Virus record (IMG/VR): IMGVR_UViG_3300003323_000369
Coordinates: 1 to 63,861 of that record
Strand: one strand, 5' to 3'
Source of the DNA: a virus
DNA length: 63,861 bases
Shown here: piece after piece, positions 5,782 through 14,090 of the stretch
How the letters are laid out: each line of letters opens with the position of its first letter
How positions within the stretch are numbered: position 1 is the stretch's first letter
Position numbers and translations under genes: made by a program
The notes under the pieces: generated by a model
The model's input: only the letters and a program-made list of their open reading frames with translations
The model's database searches: none
Told to the model about the DNA's origin: nothing

Positions 5782-5945
5782 TGCCTCCTGAACTCTGCCC
5801 ACTCTGCGGGGCGCAAAGGATCGGTATCTCAGAGGGCGTAGCCTACTACGCCTGCAAAGCACGGTACCTCATAAACAAAAAGCAATTTATCGGAGCCAAC
5901 GATTGCCACTCAAATTCCGCCCGCTCGGAACACCCATCCTCCTAA
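5778..5945 (+). CDS. Small zinc-ribbon-like protein
   Basis: 55 residues from ATG 5778 with CPLCG at residues 7-11 and later Cys residues (YYACKA, NDCHS) that could complete a zinc site. Its start overlaps the upstream stop, and its last 43 bases overlap the glycosyltransferase that begins at 5903 in another frame. Function unknown. Confidence 0.55.
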   Translation: MMPPELCPLCGAQRIGISEGVAYYACKARYLINKKQFIGANDCHSNSARSEHPSS

Positions 5946-7084
5946 TCTCTGATGGACCGTCCGAGTTGTCTGGATTGGCCCGCTTCTGTCGCGATCTCGC
6001 ATCGCTTATCAGCATAATGCCCGAATTTAGGTGCGGCGTCCTCGGTCGAGGCGGAGTAGCGAAACGCTCATTCCCGTGGTTCCAAGCCAACTTCCCTGAG
6101 ATCCACCAATGGGGCGAAGAATACCTACCTCACGTCTGGAAAGACTTCTCTAACGGGCAAGACGGCATCATCATGAGCCTGTGGGACGCATCGAGACAAC
6201 TGTACTTTGGCCGTCCCGAAACCCTGCGTCCCGATCTAGCCAAGTTCTTAGGGCCGGGAAGAAACTTCGCTAAGTGGGGATACTTTCCCATCGATTCGAC
6301 TGGACCCGATGAGGTTCACTTACCCATAGAATCCGCGCAAGCCGTCATGGGTTATGATCGCGTGCTCGCAGCGTCCGAATGGGGCCGCGATGTGTTATCG
6401 GGACACCGGCAAGATGCGGATTGGATACCGCACATGATTTGGACGAAGACGTTTCGTCCAGTGGAGAATGCGCGGACGTTTCTGGGAATCGACAGCAACG
6501 CGATTGTTGTAGGCGTCAACATGGCTAATCAAGCACGTAAAGATTGGCCTGTGGCATTTGAGGCGGCGGCGATCCTGAAACGCACTTACGGGAATCGTTT
6601 GAGACTCTGGTTTCACTCCGACATGATGATTCGCCACTACAACCTCTACGCTCTCGCGCATGAGTACGGCGTGGCTGATTGCCTAGAAGTGACCCTTGAG
6701 AAAACAGACAAAGAACTGGCTCTCCGTTACTCCGCGTGTGACGTGACCATGCTCCCGAGTGCAGGGGAGGGATGGGGATTTCCGATAGCGGAATCATTGG
6801 CGTGTGGCGTGGGCTGTATCGTTACCGACTACGCAGCGGGACAAGAATTGGTGTTTGAAGAACACCGCGTTATGCCCGTGACGTACAAGATCGACACAAT
6901 TCATTGCGTTCGACGTGCGGTTCTCTCAGGTTGGTCCTTTGCGCGAGCAGCGGAGGAAGAAATCGAACGGAGATTAAAAGATCCAGTGGGGCATATTCAG
7001 CGGATGGTTGAGCGCGTAGCCCACCTGGACGCTGAGAAGTTGAAATACGTTTGGATGCGTTGGCTCAGGGAGGGACTTCAATGA
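5903..7084 (+). CDS. GT4-type glycosyltransferase (GT-B fold)
   Basis: 393 residues from TTG 5903. The N-terminus (TPILLISDGPSELSGLARF) is a Rossmann strand with a Gly-rich loop; the C-terminal half has the retaining-glycosyltransferase signature PSAGEGWGFPIAESLACG near residues 285-302, with the usual Glu-x7-Glu spacing for nucleotide-sugar binding. It transfers a sugar from a nucleotide-sugar donor in the cytoplasm; acceptor unknown. First large gene of a 9-kb sugar locus. Length is normal for the family. Confidence 0.85.
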   Translation: MPLKFRPLGTPILLISDGPSELSGLARFCRDLASLISIMPEFRCGVLGRGGVAKRSFPWFQANFPEIHQWGEEYLPHVWKDFSNGQDGIIMSLWDASRQLYFGRPETLRPDLAKFLGPGRNFAKWGYFPIDSTGPDEVHLPIESAQAVMGYDRVLAASEWGRDVLSGHRQDADWIPHMIWTKTFRPVENARTFLGIDSNAIVVGVNMANQARKDWPVAFEAAAILKRTYGNRLRLWFHSDMMIRHYNLYALAHEYGVADCLEVTLEKTDKELALRYSACDVTMLPSAGEGWGFPIAESLACGVGCIVTDYAAGQELVFEEHRVMPVTYKIDTIHCVRRAVLSGWSFARAAEEEIERRLKDPVGHIQRMVERVAHLDAEKLKYVWMRWLREGLQ

Positions 7085-7284
7085 CCGTGCTTGCGATCTG
7101 CTTTCGCGCAACACTGACGCTCGTAGTGCTCACTATAGCTCTGGAGTCCCTGTGGGCTATTAATACTCTCTTGAATACCCCTGACGATCTGGCTGTGTTC
7201 GGAGGGGTTTTATTGGCGATACTCACTGCTGCTGGGACTGGTAGCAGTTTGTATTTAATCTGGCGAACTGGAAAGGGAAAGTAA
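7081..7284 (+). CDS. Small two-span membrane protein
   Basis: 67 residues from ATG 7081, overlapping the stop of the glycosyltransferase (ATGA). Two hydrophobic segments (residues about 3-25 and 38-60) joined by a short polar loop, and a basic end (WRTGKGK). It precedes the SPFH lipoprotein by one base and may work with it. Family unknown. Confidence 0.6.
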   Translation: MTVLAICFRATLTLVVLTIALESLWAINTLLNTPDDLAVFGGVLLAILTAAGTGSSLYLIWRTGKGK

Positions 7285-7285
7285 C

Positions 7286-8146
7286 GTGAAACGGTTAAAT
7301 GGCTTGGGAGTAGTATGCTTGCTTGCGTTTTCGCTCAGTGCGTGTACTCGTATTTCGCCTGGGCATGTCGGCATCGTGGTAAACGCCTCTGGCAGTAATC
7401 GGGGAGTGCAAGACTACCCCGCCGTTACGGGAAGAGTCTACTATAACCCGTTCAATACGGACGTATACGAGTGGCCTACGTACATTCAGACCGCCGTGTG
7501 GACGCACAACAAGGACGAAGGACATCCCGTCAACGAAGAGATCACTTTCACCACAAAAGATCAGATGCAGGTTGCGGCGGATATCTCGGTAGCCTACCAG
7601 TTAAAGGCGGAAAAGGTGCCGTATTTCTACGTGAAGTTCCGCACGAGCGACATGGAAAGTTTCACGCACGGGTACATGCGTAATATGGCACGGGAAAAAT
7701 TTGACGAGGCTGCTGGACACTACAGCATCGAGCAGATTATGGGAGACAACGCGGCGTTCCTCAAGGAAGCCCGCGATAATCTGCAACGCGATCTAGAGCC
7801 GATAGGAGTAGAGATTTCACAGTTCGGCTTCATCGGAGCGCCGCGCCCTCCACAGCAAGTGATTGATGCGATCAATCTAAAGGTGCAGGCCACTCAGATT
7901 GCCCTCCAGAAGCAAATCGAGGTTACTCAAGCGACAGCGGATGCACAAAAGCAAGTGGCACAAGCAAAAGGCGAAGCCGAGAGCAAACTCATCGCGGCAG
8001 AGGCAGAAGCCGAGAGTAATCGCAAGATCGCAGCGTCGCTTTCCCCAACCCTTGTGCAGTGGGAGGAAGTCCGCAAGTGGGACGGCAAGGTACCAACCGT
8101 ACAAAGCGGGAGCGGATCTTCATTGTTGCTGAATCTAGCGAAGTAA
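7286..8146 (+). CDS. SPFH/Band 7 (prohibitin-like) lipoprotein
   Basis: 286 residues from GTG 7286. Signal peptide with lipobox LSAC (residues 17-20), so it should be lipid-anchored. Residues 25-190 form an SPFH domain (HVGIVVNASGSNRGVQDYPAV; PVNEEITFTTKDQMQVAADI; YSIEQIMGDNAAFL). Residues 190-250 are an Ala/Glu/Lys/Gln-rich coiled coil typical of prohibitin/stomatin homologues. These proteins form ring- or cage-like membrane scaffolds. Its place among sugar-transfer genes suggests an envelope role. Confidence 0.85.
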   Translation: MKRLNGLGVVCLLAFSLSACTRISPGHVGIVVNASGSNRGVQDYPAVTGRVYYNPFNTDVYEWPTYIQTAVWTHNKDEGHPVNEEITFTTKDQMQVAADISVAYQLKAEKVPYFYVKFRTSDMESFTHGYMRNMAREKFDEAAGHYSIEQIMGDNAAFLKEARDNLQRDLEPIGVEISQFGFIGAPRPPQQVIDAINLKVQATQIALQKQIEVTQATADAQKQVAQAKGEAESKLIAAEAEAESNRKIAASLSPTLVQWEEVRKWDGKVPTVQSGSGSSLLLNLAK

Positions 8147-8398
8147 ATGAACTCTGAGGATCAATTCGCCCAACAACTGGCTGAATCCCGCATGCTCGCG
8201 GTTGCTGAGTATATGCGGGAGTTCGGAAGGATAAACCCACCGCCGCACGTCGATTCAGTATCCGCTACATTCAGCCTTACATTTGATGACGGAACTAGCG
8301 TCAATGTCGAGGCTGAGATGGGCCGGGGGAGTAATCCCGAATCCCTTTTGAAGGCCGATGAGGTTAAGCATCCGTGGTGGAAATGGTGGAAGCGATGA
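8147..8398 (+). CDS. Hypothetical small protein
   Basis: 83 residues; the ATG follows the previous TAA without a gap, and its stop overlaps the next ATG. Helical N-terminus, beta-like middle (VSATFSLTFDDGTSVNVEAEM), and a tryptophan/lysine end (HPWWKWWKR) that could touch a membrane. No family recognised. Confidence 0.6.
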   Translation: MNSEDQFAQQLAESRMLAVAEYMREFGRINPPPHVDSVSATFSLTFDDGTSVNVEAEMGRGSNPESLLKADEVKHPWWKWWKR

Positions 8399-9105
8399 CC
8401 TACGAAATTGTTGTGGTACTCTGCGCTGGACCAAAGCCTGAGTTCCCCAACATCGAAGAAATCAAGCCACGGTTAACGTCCTACGACAACACCTCAAACA
8501 CGTTGTCTCCGTGTCAATGCTACAAAGATGCTCTACGTGTATCCTCGGCTGATATTTTGATCTATTGCCACTCAGACGTGACGATCCACGATGCAGACTG
8601 GCTCACTCGCGTCCTCGCAGAGTTTGAGCAGCATCCCAACTGCGTAGCCGTAGGCTTAGGCGGAGCTACTTCCTTGGGGCATCCCGATCTTTACAAAAAA
8701 ACTTGGATGATCCAAGGCATGGCGAGAGGGGGGTATCGCTCCAACCAAACGGACTACGCTACTCACGGAATCCGTGAAACCGGATCATGCCGCGTTGCAG
8801 TGCTCGATGCGTTCTTTATGGCTGTGAGACGTGAGTTTCTCTTGCGCGTCGGGGGCTGGCCCGTGAAGCATCTAAGTCATCACGTAATGGACCTTTGGCT
8901 TGGGTGTGAAGCAGCGCGGCACAACAAAGAGATTCGCATGGTGGGAGTTTCCGTTACTCATCATGGCGGAGGGACAAGTACCAACGAAAAGTATCGCCAA
9001 GCGAAGTGGCTTCAGGGAGGCACGCTTGAATCCGATCACATAGCGCCGCACAAGTGGCTGTTCGATGCCTATAGAGATTGCTTGCCGATACAGGTGCAAC
9101 CATGA
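8395..9105 (+). CDS. GT2-like glycosyltransferase
   Basis: 236 residues from ATG 8395 (ATGA overlap). GT-A style core: opening strand, then YCHSDVTIHDADWL near residue 60 that contains the acidic metal-binding motif, and a later RVGGWP segment with HHVMDLWLGCEA near 160-175, resembling the acceptor side of GT2 enzymes. Cytosolic nucleotide-sugar transferase; donor and acceptor unknown. Confidence 0.75.
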   Translation: MTYEIVVVLCAGPKPEFPNIEEIKPRLTSYDNTSNTLSPCQCYKDALRVSSADILIYCHSDVTIHDADWLTRVLAEFEQHPNCVAVGLGGATSLGHPDLYKKTWMIQGMARGGYRSNQTDYATHGIRETGSCRVAVLDAFFMAVRREFLLRVGGWPVKHLSHHVMDLWLGCEAARHNKEIRMVGVSVTHHGGGTSTNEKYRQAKWLQGGTLESDHIAPHKWLFDAYRDCLPIQVQP

Positions 9106-9284
9106 AACCAGTTCGCGTGATTCTTGACGATGCTCAATGGATGGCGATGTATTCCTCGTTCTCATCCATACCGGGAACCAATAGTAGTTTCCCGTTGCCG
9201 AACATTGCGTATTCCAGCGGCGTTGCTGGCGATGCGCCTTACGTGTTCATTCCGCTGAGTGTGTACCTGGAATCGGTTCGATGA
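9102..9284 (+). CDS. Hypothetical small protein
   Basis: 60 residues from ATG 9102, overlapping both neighbours by 4 bases. Beta-rich composition (ends YVFIPLSVYLESV). No family recognised; retained because of the tight coupling. Confidence 0.55.
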   Translation: MKPVRVILDDAQWMAMYSSFSSIPGTNSSFPLPNIAYSSGVAGDAPYVFIPLSVYLESVR

Positions 9285-9739
9285 AGTGTCTCGTGCTCGG
9301 CAATACCGGACTCGTAGGCTCCGCGCTGACCGCGCGTCTAATCGAATTGGGCCACGAAGTAACAGCGGATCGCCGGGACATCCTTGACCGTGAACACTTG
9401 GGCGATGGTGGACCATTCGAGATCGTGTTCAACTGCGCGGCGCTGGTCGGTTCAAAAGCCTGTACCAACGACCCGGAACGAGCCATCGAAGTAAACATTG
9501 AGGGCGTCTTGAACATCATTGACACGTTCCCTGACGCCTGGACGAAGATCATCCACTCATCGACTGTGGCCGTGGATCAACCAACGGTTTACGGGATCAC
9601 GAAGAAGATCGCGGAGCGGTTGTTTGCAAAGGTATTCGGCTCCGTGGAATTGCGTTACGAGCACATCCAAACTCCAGAGTATTTGAACGAAGTAGTTGAG
9701 ATGAACCTAAAGGCGGCTGGCCTATGCCTAAGCGAGTAA
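9281..9739 (+). CDS. Short NAD-dependent epimerase/dehydratase (SDR) protein
   Basis: 152 residues. N-terminal GNTGLVGSAL is the NAD-binding glycine motif of extended SDR enzymes, HSSTVAVDQPTVYGITKK carries the Ser and YxxxK catalytic residues near 93-111. Extended SDRs are usually about 300 residues; here the C-terminal substrate domain is almost absent, so it may be a trimmed enzyme with altered function. It overlaps the next glycosyltransferase by 16 bases. Confidence 0.7.
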   Translation: MKCLVLGNTGLVGSALTARLIELGHEVTADRRDILDREHLGDGGPFEIVFNCAALVGSKACTNDPERAIEVNIEGVLNIIDTFPDAWTKIIHSSTVAVDQPTVYGITKKIAERLFAKVFGSVELRYEHIQTPEYLNEVVEMNLKAAGLCLSE

Positions 9740-10344
9740 CGGTGATTGTACCTTCGTATTGTCCCGACGAAACAGTAAAAGGCTACGAGGCCGAATGTTT
9801 GCGCTGCGTTGCTGAGTACACGCCTCGCGATCTCTACGATCTCGTTCTTGTAGGCGGGGGAGATTGGAGTTACCCCAAGAAAGTAAACTCCATCGCGGAA
9901 CGCTGTGAAACCGAGTACATCGCGATTCTCTCAAACGACGTATTCGTTACTCCCGGATGGCTAGAGACGATGATCCGAGACTACGAGCATCTTCCCAAGT
10001 GCGGCATCTTAGCGCCAATGGAAGAATCGTTTCCGGGGATCTACACCAAAGACGATCATTGGTGGGCTTTGGTTCTCATCAAAACGAAACGCTACCGGCT
10101 GTATCCTCTAGACGAAACACTACCCTTGGTCTACCATGACCAAAACACGTCTATCGAGATGAAGCAGGCGGGCTTTGAGATTTACCGCACGGGAAACGTA
10201 GTTGTGAAACACATCGGCATGGCTACACGATCCCGAATTGGCACGGGAGACAACGCGAAAGAGCGCGAAGAAATGATCCGGCGTTGGGGCGTAGCGGAAC
10301 TGAAGGATTGGGTACTCAAGTATGAAGATCGCTTGGCTGAATAG
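9724..10344 (+). CDS. GT2 family glycosyltransferase
   Basis: 206 residues, starting PKRVTVIVPSYC, the typical first strand. The acidic motif SNDVFVTPGW lies near residue 70-80 and a later YHDQNTSIEMKQAG segment supplies the acceptor-side acidic residues. Short for GT2 but complete across the core. Overlaps neighbours at both ends. Confidence 0.75.
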   Translation: MPKRVTVIVPSYCPDETVKGYEAECLRCVAEYTPRDLYDLVLVGGGDWSYPKKVNSIAERCETEYIAILSNDVFVTPGWLETMIRDYEHLPKCGILAPMEESFPGIYTKDDHWWALVLIKTKRYRLYPLDETLPLVYHDQNTSIEMKQAGFEIYRTGNVVVKHIGMATRSRIGTGDNAKEREEMIRRWGVAELKDWVLKYEDRLAE

Positions 10345-11191
10345 AGGGCGGCATACGCATCAGGGCGGAGACCTGATTCAGTTAGACGCAACAATGGAGG
10401 CTCTGCGTAGAAGAGGCATTGAATGCGTCGAAACCGGATGGGATGCGGAGAAAATTAGGCGCGGCAACTTCGATCTATGCCATATCATGCATAGCAATTT
10501 CGATTGGTCATGGGGCAACTACCAAGCCGTGATGTGCGCTGAAAAGCCCTACGTGCTGACTCCCATCTACTACCCTGGGTTACTCGCAGGAATCAACGAG
10601 AAGCAGTTAAAAACGATAGTTCACGGGGCGGAACTGGTGTTGCCGTTCAGTAACCGCGAAGCACAAGAACTACGCGAGGCCGTGGGCTACTTCCCCTACG
10701 AAGCAATACCCAATGGCACAGACCCAATCTTTCATTGCGATACACCAGCTAGTGAACGAGAGGGCGTGCTGTGTGTCTCTGCTCGCGGGGAAAATGACAA
10801 AAATATCCCGCTAGTCAAAGCAGCGTGCGAGAAACTCGGGATTCCGTTTACCTGCGTTACGGGAGTCCCGCATAGCGAGATGCCTGCGATCTACGCCAAG
10901 CATCGGGTATACGTGAATGCCAGTGAATCGGAGCGCATGAGCCTCACGGTGGGAGAAGCATTGTGCGCTGGATGCGTAGTAGTGGACAATCCGGGGAATC
11001 GCGGCAGTGAGTGGTACGGAGGCTATCACTGCCGAGAAGAACTGCGAAACATTGACTACTGGCTTCCCGCGCTCTACCGGAGTCATGTCAACTGGGGTCG
11101 TTTTACAGACGCCAATAAATGGGCGCGACAATTCACGTGGGACTACGTAGCGGATCGCCTCAGTGAAATTTATCGGTGGGTCTTGAAATGA
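10322..11191 (+). CDS. GT4-type glycosyltransferase
   Basis: 289 residues; the N-terminus has NRGRHTHQGGDLIQL, a GGD-type loop, and the C-terminal half carries YVNASESERMSLTVGEALCAG near residue 198-218, the Glu-x7-Glu retaining-enzyme signature. Shorter than average GT4 (about 350-400). Begins 22 bases inside the upstream gene. Acceptor unknown. Confidence 0.8.
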   Translation: MKIAWLNRGRHTHQGGDLIQLDATMEALRRRGIECVETGWDAEKIRRGNFDLCHIMHSNFDWSWGNYQAVMCAEKPYVLTPIYYPGLLAGINEKQLKTIVHGAELVLPFSNREAQELREAVGYFPYEAIPNGTDPIFHCDTPASEREGVLCVSARGENDKNIPLVKAACEKLGIPFTCVTGVPHSEMPAIYAKHRVYVNASESERMSLTVGEALCAGCVVVDNPGNRGSEWYGGYHCREELRNIDYWLPALYRSHVNWGRFTDANKWARQFTWDYVADRLSEIYRWVLK

Positions 11192-11250
11192 GATACCTAC
11201 GCAGCTTTCTATACTTAATCAGATCAATCAGAAGGGAGGTGAATCATTTA

Positions 11251-11427
11251 GTGTTGGACTTCAGCAAACTCAACCAGGCGGTAACGGATTTGACGGCGGC
11301 AGTAAACGCGGCAGTGCCAGTCCTTCAGGGCGGCGCGGCGGATCAGCAATCTATTGACAACGTGACCACGCAAGTAAACGTAGCAACGACGGTTCTCAAC
11401 GCGGCGCTTGTACCACCGCAGCAGTAG
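11251..11427 (+). CDS. Small phage protein with alanine-rich helices
   Basis: 58 residues from GTG 11251, chosen because AAGGGAGGTGA ends 8 bases upstream; ATG 11188 would add 21 residues. Sequence LDFSKLNQAVTDLTAAVNAA suggests a small helical bundle or coiled coil. Function unknown; such proteins are common in phages. Confidence 0.6.
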   Translation: MLDFSKLNQAVTDLTAAVNAAVPVLQGGAADQQSIDNVTTQVNVATTVLNAALVPPQQ

Positions 11428-11483
11428 CAGACTTGGGTGCTCTGTACGGCGAACGGAGCCCCCCTCATTCGTTGGAGGAAACC

Positions 11484-12037
11484 GTGGAGATTAAGGGCTA
11501 TTCGTTAACTGAGCAAGACATAGAGCGGTTTTGGTCTCACGTGAACAAAACTGAATCCTGTTGGCTGTGGATGTCTAACAAGAAAACAACAAAGATAATC
11601 TATGGCCGATTTGGTGGGCTAGTTCACATGGAAAGCATCGTGCACAGATAAACACCCATCAGTTGTCTTGGATTCTTTGTAGAGGGCCGATACCGCAGGG
11701 TCTGTGGGTATTGCATAATTGCCCAAGTGGTGACAGAAAGGACTGCGTAAATCCAGAACACTTGTATCTGGGTACCGATAAGGATAACGCCAGAGACCGC
11801 GCCATTAAAGGGCAAGCAGCAAGTGGCGAGAAAAATGGCAGATATACCCATCCAGAATCAGTCCTAAAGGGCGAAAAGCATGGAATGGCCAAATTGATGC
11901 CGCAAGATGTCCTGGCAATAAGAGGCCGAAGAAAGTCTGGAGAGATACTCAGGTCAATAGCGGAAGACTACGGCATTAAAATAGCCACAGTTCACAGAAT
12001 TGCGGAGGGTAGATCATGGTCCCATTTACCAATGTAG
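11484..12037 (+). pseudogene. Frameshifted HNH homing endonuclease
   Basis: The N-terminal part (from GTG 11484, RBS GGAGG) reads IERFWSHVNKTESCWLWMSN and stops at 11651. The rest of the domain continues in another frame from about 11605: SWILCRGPIPQGLWVLHNC, then DCVNPEHLYLGTDKDNARD and a C-terminal helix-turn-helix-like tail ending at 12037. The same order occurs intact in the HNH gene at 28845, so one indel near 11605-11615 (ATTTGGTGGGC) has broken this copy. It sits inside the sugar locus like an inserted free-standing homing endonuclease. Sequencing error is an alternative. Confidence 0.75.
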
Positions 12038-12738
12038 TAATGCTGGTGAGGGACCGCCCAAGGCTTACTGAGCAGGCGCTACGCACACTCTATCAACACA
12101 CCGATCCACAGGCATTCCGTCTATGTCTCGTAGACGACGGGAGCAAAGCAGAAACAGGCCATCTCATCACCAGCTACGGAAGAAAGTACACCAATATCGA
12201 AATCGTTCACTTCGCTAGACCCGTAGGTATTGTGGGATTCTTGCGAAACGTGGGCATCTGGACCAGCGAACGAGTGTTTGGGCGGGGAGAGTTCCTTTAC
12301 CTCAGCGACAATGATGTGTGTTTTCAGGAGCACTGGCTTGAGCGGATCACGAGATGCAAGGAAATCACAAAGGATGAGGACGGAAAAGGTCCGGCAGTGC
12401 TCGGCGGCTATCGGCACCCATTTCATCTTCCGATAAAGACTCTGCCGTCATACGATCAAAACTGGCATACCTTTGTTGAAGTCACCGACGCCGTAGCTGG
12501 TTACTCGCATTTGATGCGTTGGGCATGTTGGGATCTTCATGGGCCGTTCGATCAAACGGCCAAAGGGGTGTGCCAATCTGAGGATCACGCCTTTTGCTGC
12601 AAGGTGAAAGCGTCGGGAGGCTACGTGGGATATATTGACCCGCCCGTCATCCATAACTGCGGTATCACCAACAGCGAAGGAAAGCCAGCAATCGGAGCGG
12701 AGCATTTCCCCCGCGTTCCTGACCTTATCTACGAATGA
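12016..12738 (+). CDS. GT2 family glycosyltransferase
   Basis: 240 residues from ATG 12016. FTNVVMLVRDRP opening strand, CLVDDGSKAETG near residue 38-49 and the DxD-type SDNDVCFQEHW near 96-106; a later QSEDHAFCCKVKASG segment gives the acidic acceptor motif. Classic GT2 layout. It starts inside the tail of the broken HNH gene, in a different frame. Confidence 0.82.
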   Translation: MVPFTNVVMLVRDRPRLTEQALRTLYQHTDPQAFRLCLVDDGSKAETGHLITSYGRKYTNIEIVHFARPVGIVGFLRNVGIWTSERVFGRGEFLYLSDNDVCFQEHWLERITRCKEITKDEDGKGPAVLGGYRHPFHLPIKTLPSYDQNWHTFVEVTDAVAGYSHLMRWACWDLHGPFDQTAKGVCQSEDHAFCCKVKASGGYVGYIDPPVIHNCGITNSEGKPAIGAEHFPRVPDLIYE

Positions 12739-13409
12739 ACAATATCGCCGTAGTAGCCTGTGCCTACACCAACGATCCACAGAAGTACGGCGCTCTCACC
12801 TCGACTGCTCGCAAATTTGGCATCTTTCACTTACTGCACATCTTTGGACAGGGGCGCTTACATCCGGGAGATTCGCGAGTCTTACCAGAAGCGATAGACG
12901 TACTCAAAACCACCACGGAACGCTACGTCATCTGCACAGATTCCTACGACACAATGTTCTGTCGATGGGACGAAGCGGAAATCATCCGGCGCATTGAGGA
13001 AGCACGCGGAAATCTTATCGTCTCGTGCGAAGCGGATTGCTGGCCTCCCGGAGAATGGTGCAAGGCTTACGCCCGAGGAACACCGTGGTACGCGATCAAC
13101 GGCGGTCAGTTATGCGGAGAATTGTGGGCCGTCATCGATCTATTCAAAGCAATGAACAAAATGCCCTCGATACCCAATTGTCAGGAGCGCATGCACAGGC
13201 TCTACGCGGACGGGTTTGAATTGGAACTGGATAACTTTTGCCACATCTTCCAATCTATGAGCGGAGCACCAAGCGGAGAATATGTGAAGTTTAGGGATGA
13301 GAAAGTGCGGAACACGTACACGCTAACGAATCCGATCATGCTGCATATGAATGGCAGAACTCCAGGGTTACAGGACTGGCACAAGAGGGTGATGGATGCC
13401 CCCTATTAA
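12735..13409 (+). CDS. PLOD/procollagen-type glycosyltransferase
   Basis: 224 residues. RYVICTDSYDTMFC near residues 62-75 is the DxxD-like motif of the lysyl-hydroxylase-associated glycosyltransferase family, followed by LIVSCEADCWPPG and YAINGGQLCG, which resemble the substrate-binding loops. The end LTNPIMLHMNGRTPG carries the conserved His-x-Asn. These enzymes use UDP-sugars and Mn2+ in eukaryotes and giant viruses; here the target is unknown. Confidence 0.7.
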   Translation: MNNIAVVACAYTNDPQKYGALTSTARKFGIFHLLHIFGQGRLHPGDSRVLPEAIDVLKTTTERYVICTDSYDTMFCRWDEAEIIRRIEEARGNLIVSCEADCWPPGEWCKAYARGTPWYAINGGQLCGELWAVIDLFKAMNKMPSIPNCQERMHRLYADGFELELDNFCHIFQSMSGAPSGEYVKFRDEKVRNTYTLTNPIMLHMNGRTPGLQDWHKRVMDAPY

Positions 13410-13905
13410 ACTGAATTGCGCGAGCGGGCAACGTCCCTTCGGCGATGGCTGGACCAACATAGACTGTAACCCTAAGTGGAACCCCGACGTAGTGGCGGAT
13501 TGTACCTCCATGCCGATGTTCGAGGACAACAGCGCGGAGATCATTGTGAGCCATCATGGTGCTGAACACCTAACGCTCGGGCAAAGTGAGGCATTCTTCC
13601 GCGAAGCGCATCGCATTCTGATGCCGGGAGGCTCACTGCTGGTATTCGTTCCCGATCTCGCGGCGTTAACCCACGCTTGGGTAGAAGGACGGATCTCAGA
13701 TTACATCTTTTGCGTCAATCTCCACGGAGCTTACATGGACAATGAAGCTGATTTCCACCGCTGGAGTTTTACAAAGAAGTCCCTGACGGAGCATCTCAAG
13801 AAAGCGGCTCCGTGGCGCTTGGTGCTTCCGTTCGGTTGGCGAAGCATTCCAGGAGCGGACTTGGCGAAAGACTGGTGGGTATTGGCAATGGAGGCAATCA
13901 AGTGA
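13396..13905 (+). CDS. SAM-dependent methyltransferase
   Basis: 169 residues. LNCASGQRPFGDGWTNID at residues 6-23 is motif I of class I methyltransferases (G-x-G-like loop), ADCTSMPMF follows as motif II, IIVSHHGAEHL is the motif-IV region and ILMPGGSLLVFVPD the later strand. Probably methylates a sugar or small polar acceptor, given its neighbours. Overlaps the previous gene by 14 bases. Confidence 0.78.
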   Translation: MPPIKLNCASGQRPFGDGWTNIDCNPKWNPDVVADCTSMPMFEDNSAEIIVSHHGAEHLTLGQSEAFFREAHRILMPGGSLLVFVPDLAALTHAWVEGRISDYIFCVNLHGAYMDNEADFHRWSFTKKSLTEHLKKAAPWRLVLPFGWRSIPGADLAKDWWVLAMEAIK

Positions 13906-14090
13906 GGTACTACTCAGTCTCTCCCGGAGAATGGATTCAACCAAAACGCAAGGGCTATAAAATGTGTTGCTGCGACTGCGGGTTAGTTCACATTCTGGAC
14001 TTTCGGATAGTCAATCGCCGTATCCAGTTCCGTGCGTTCAGGAATGAACGCTCCACGGCTCAGGTACGCAGACACAAGAAAGAGGCGTAA
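13902..14090 (+). CDS. Small CCxC phage protein
   Basis: 62 residues from GTG 13902, overlapping the upstream TGA as GTGA. It contains YKMCCCDCGLVHILDFRIV near residues 19-37 and a basic tail. This pattern recurs in phage genomes (from memory); probably a zinc-binding protein. Function unknown. Confidence 0.65.
   Translation: MRYYSVSPGEWIQPKRKGYKMCCCDCGLVHILDFRIVNRRIQFRAFRNERSTAQVRRHKKEA

Noticed and set aside
11188-11250. Earlier ATG start for the 11251 gene
   Set aside because: The strong GGGAGGTGA sits before GTG 11251 and the added part looks unlike the rest; not excluded because ATG 11188 overlaps the upstream stop.
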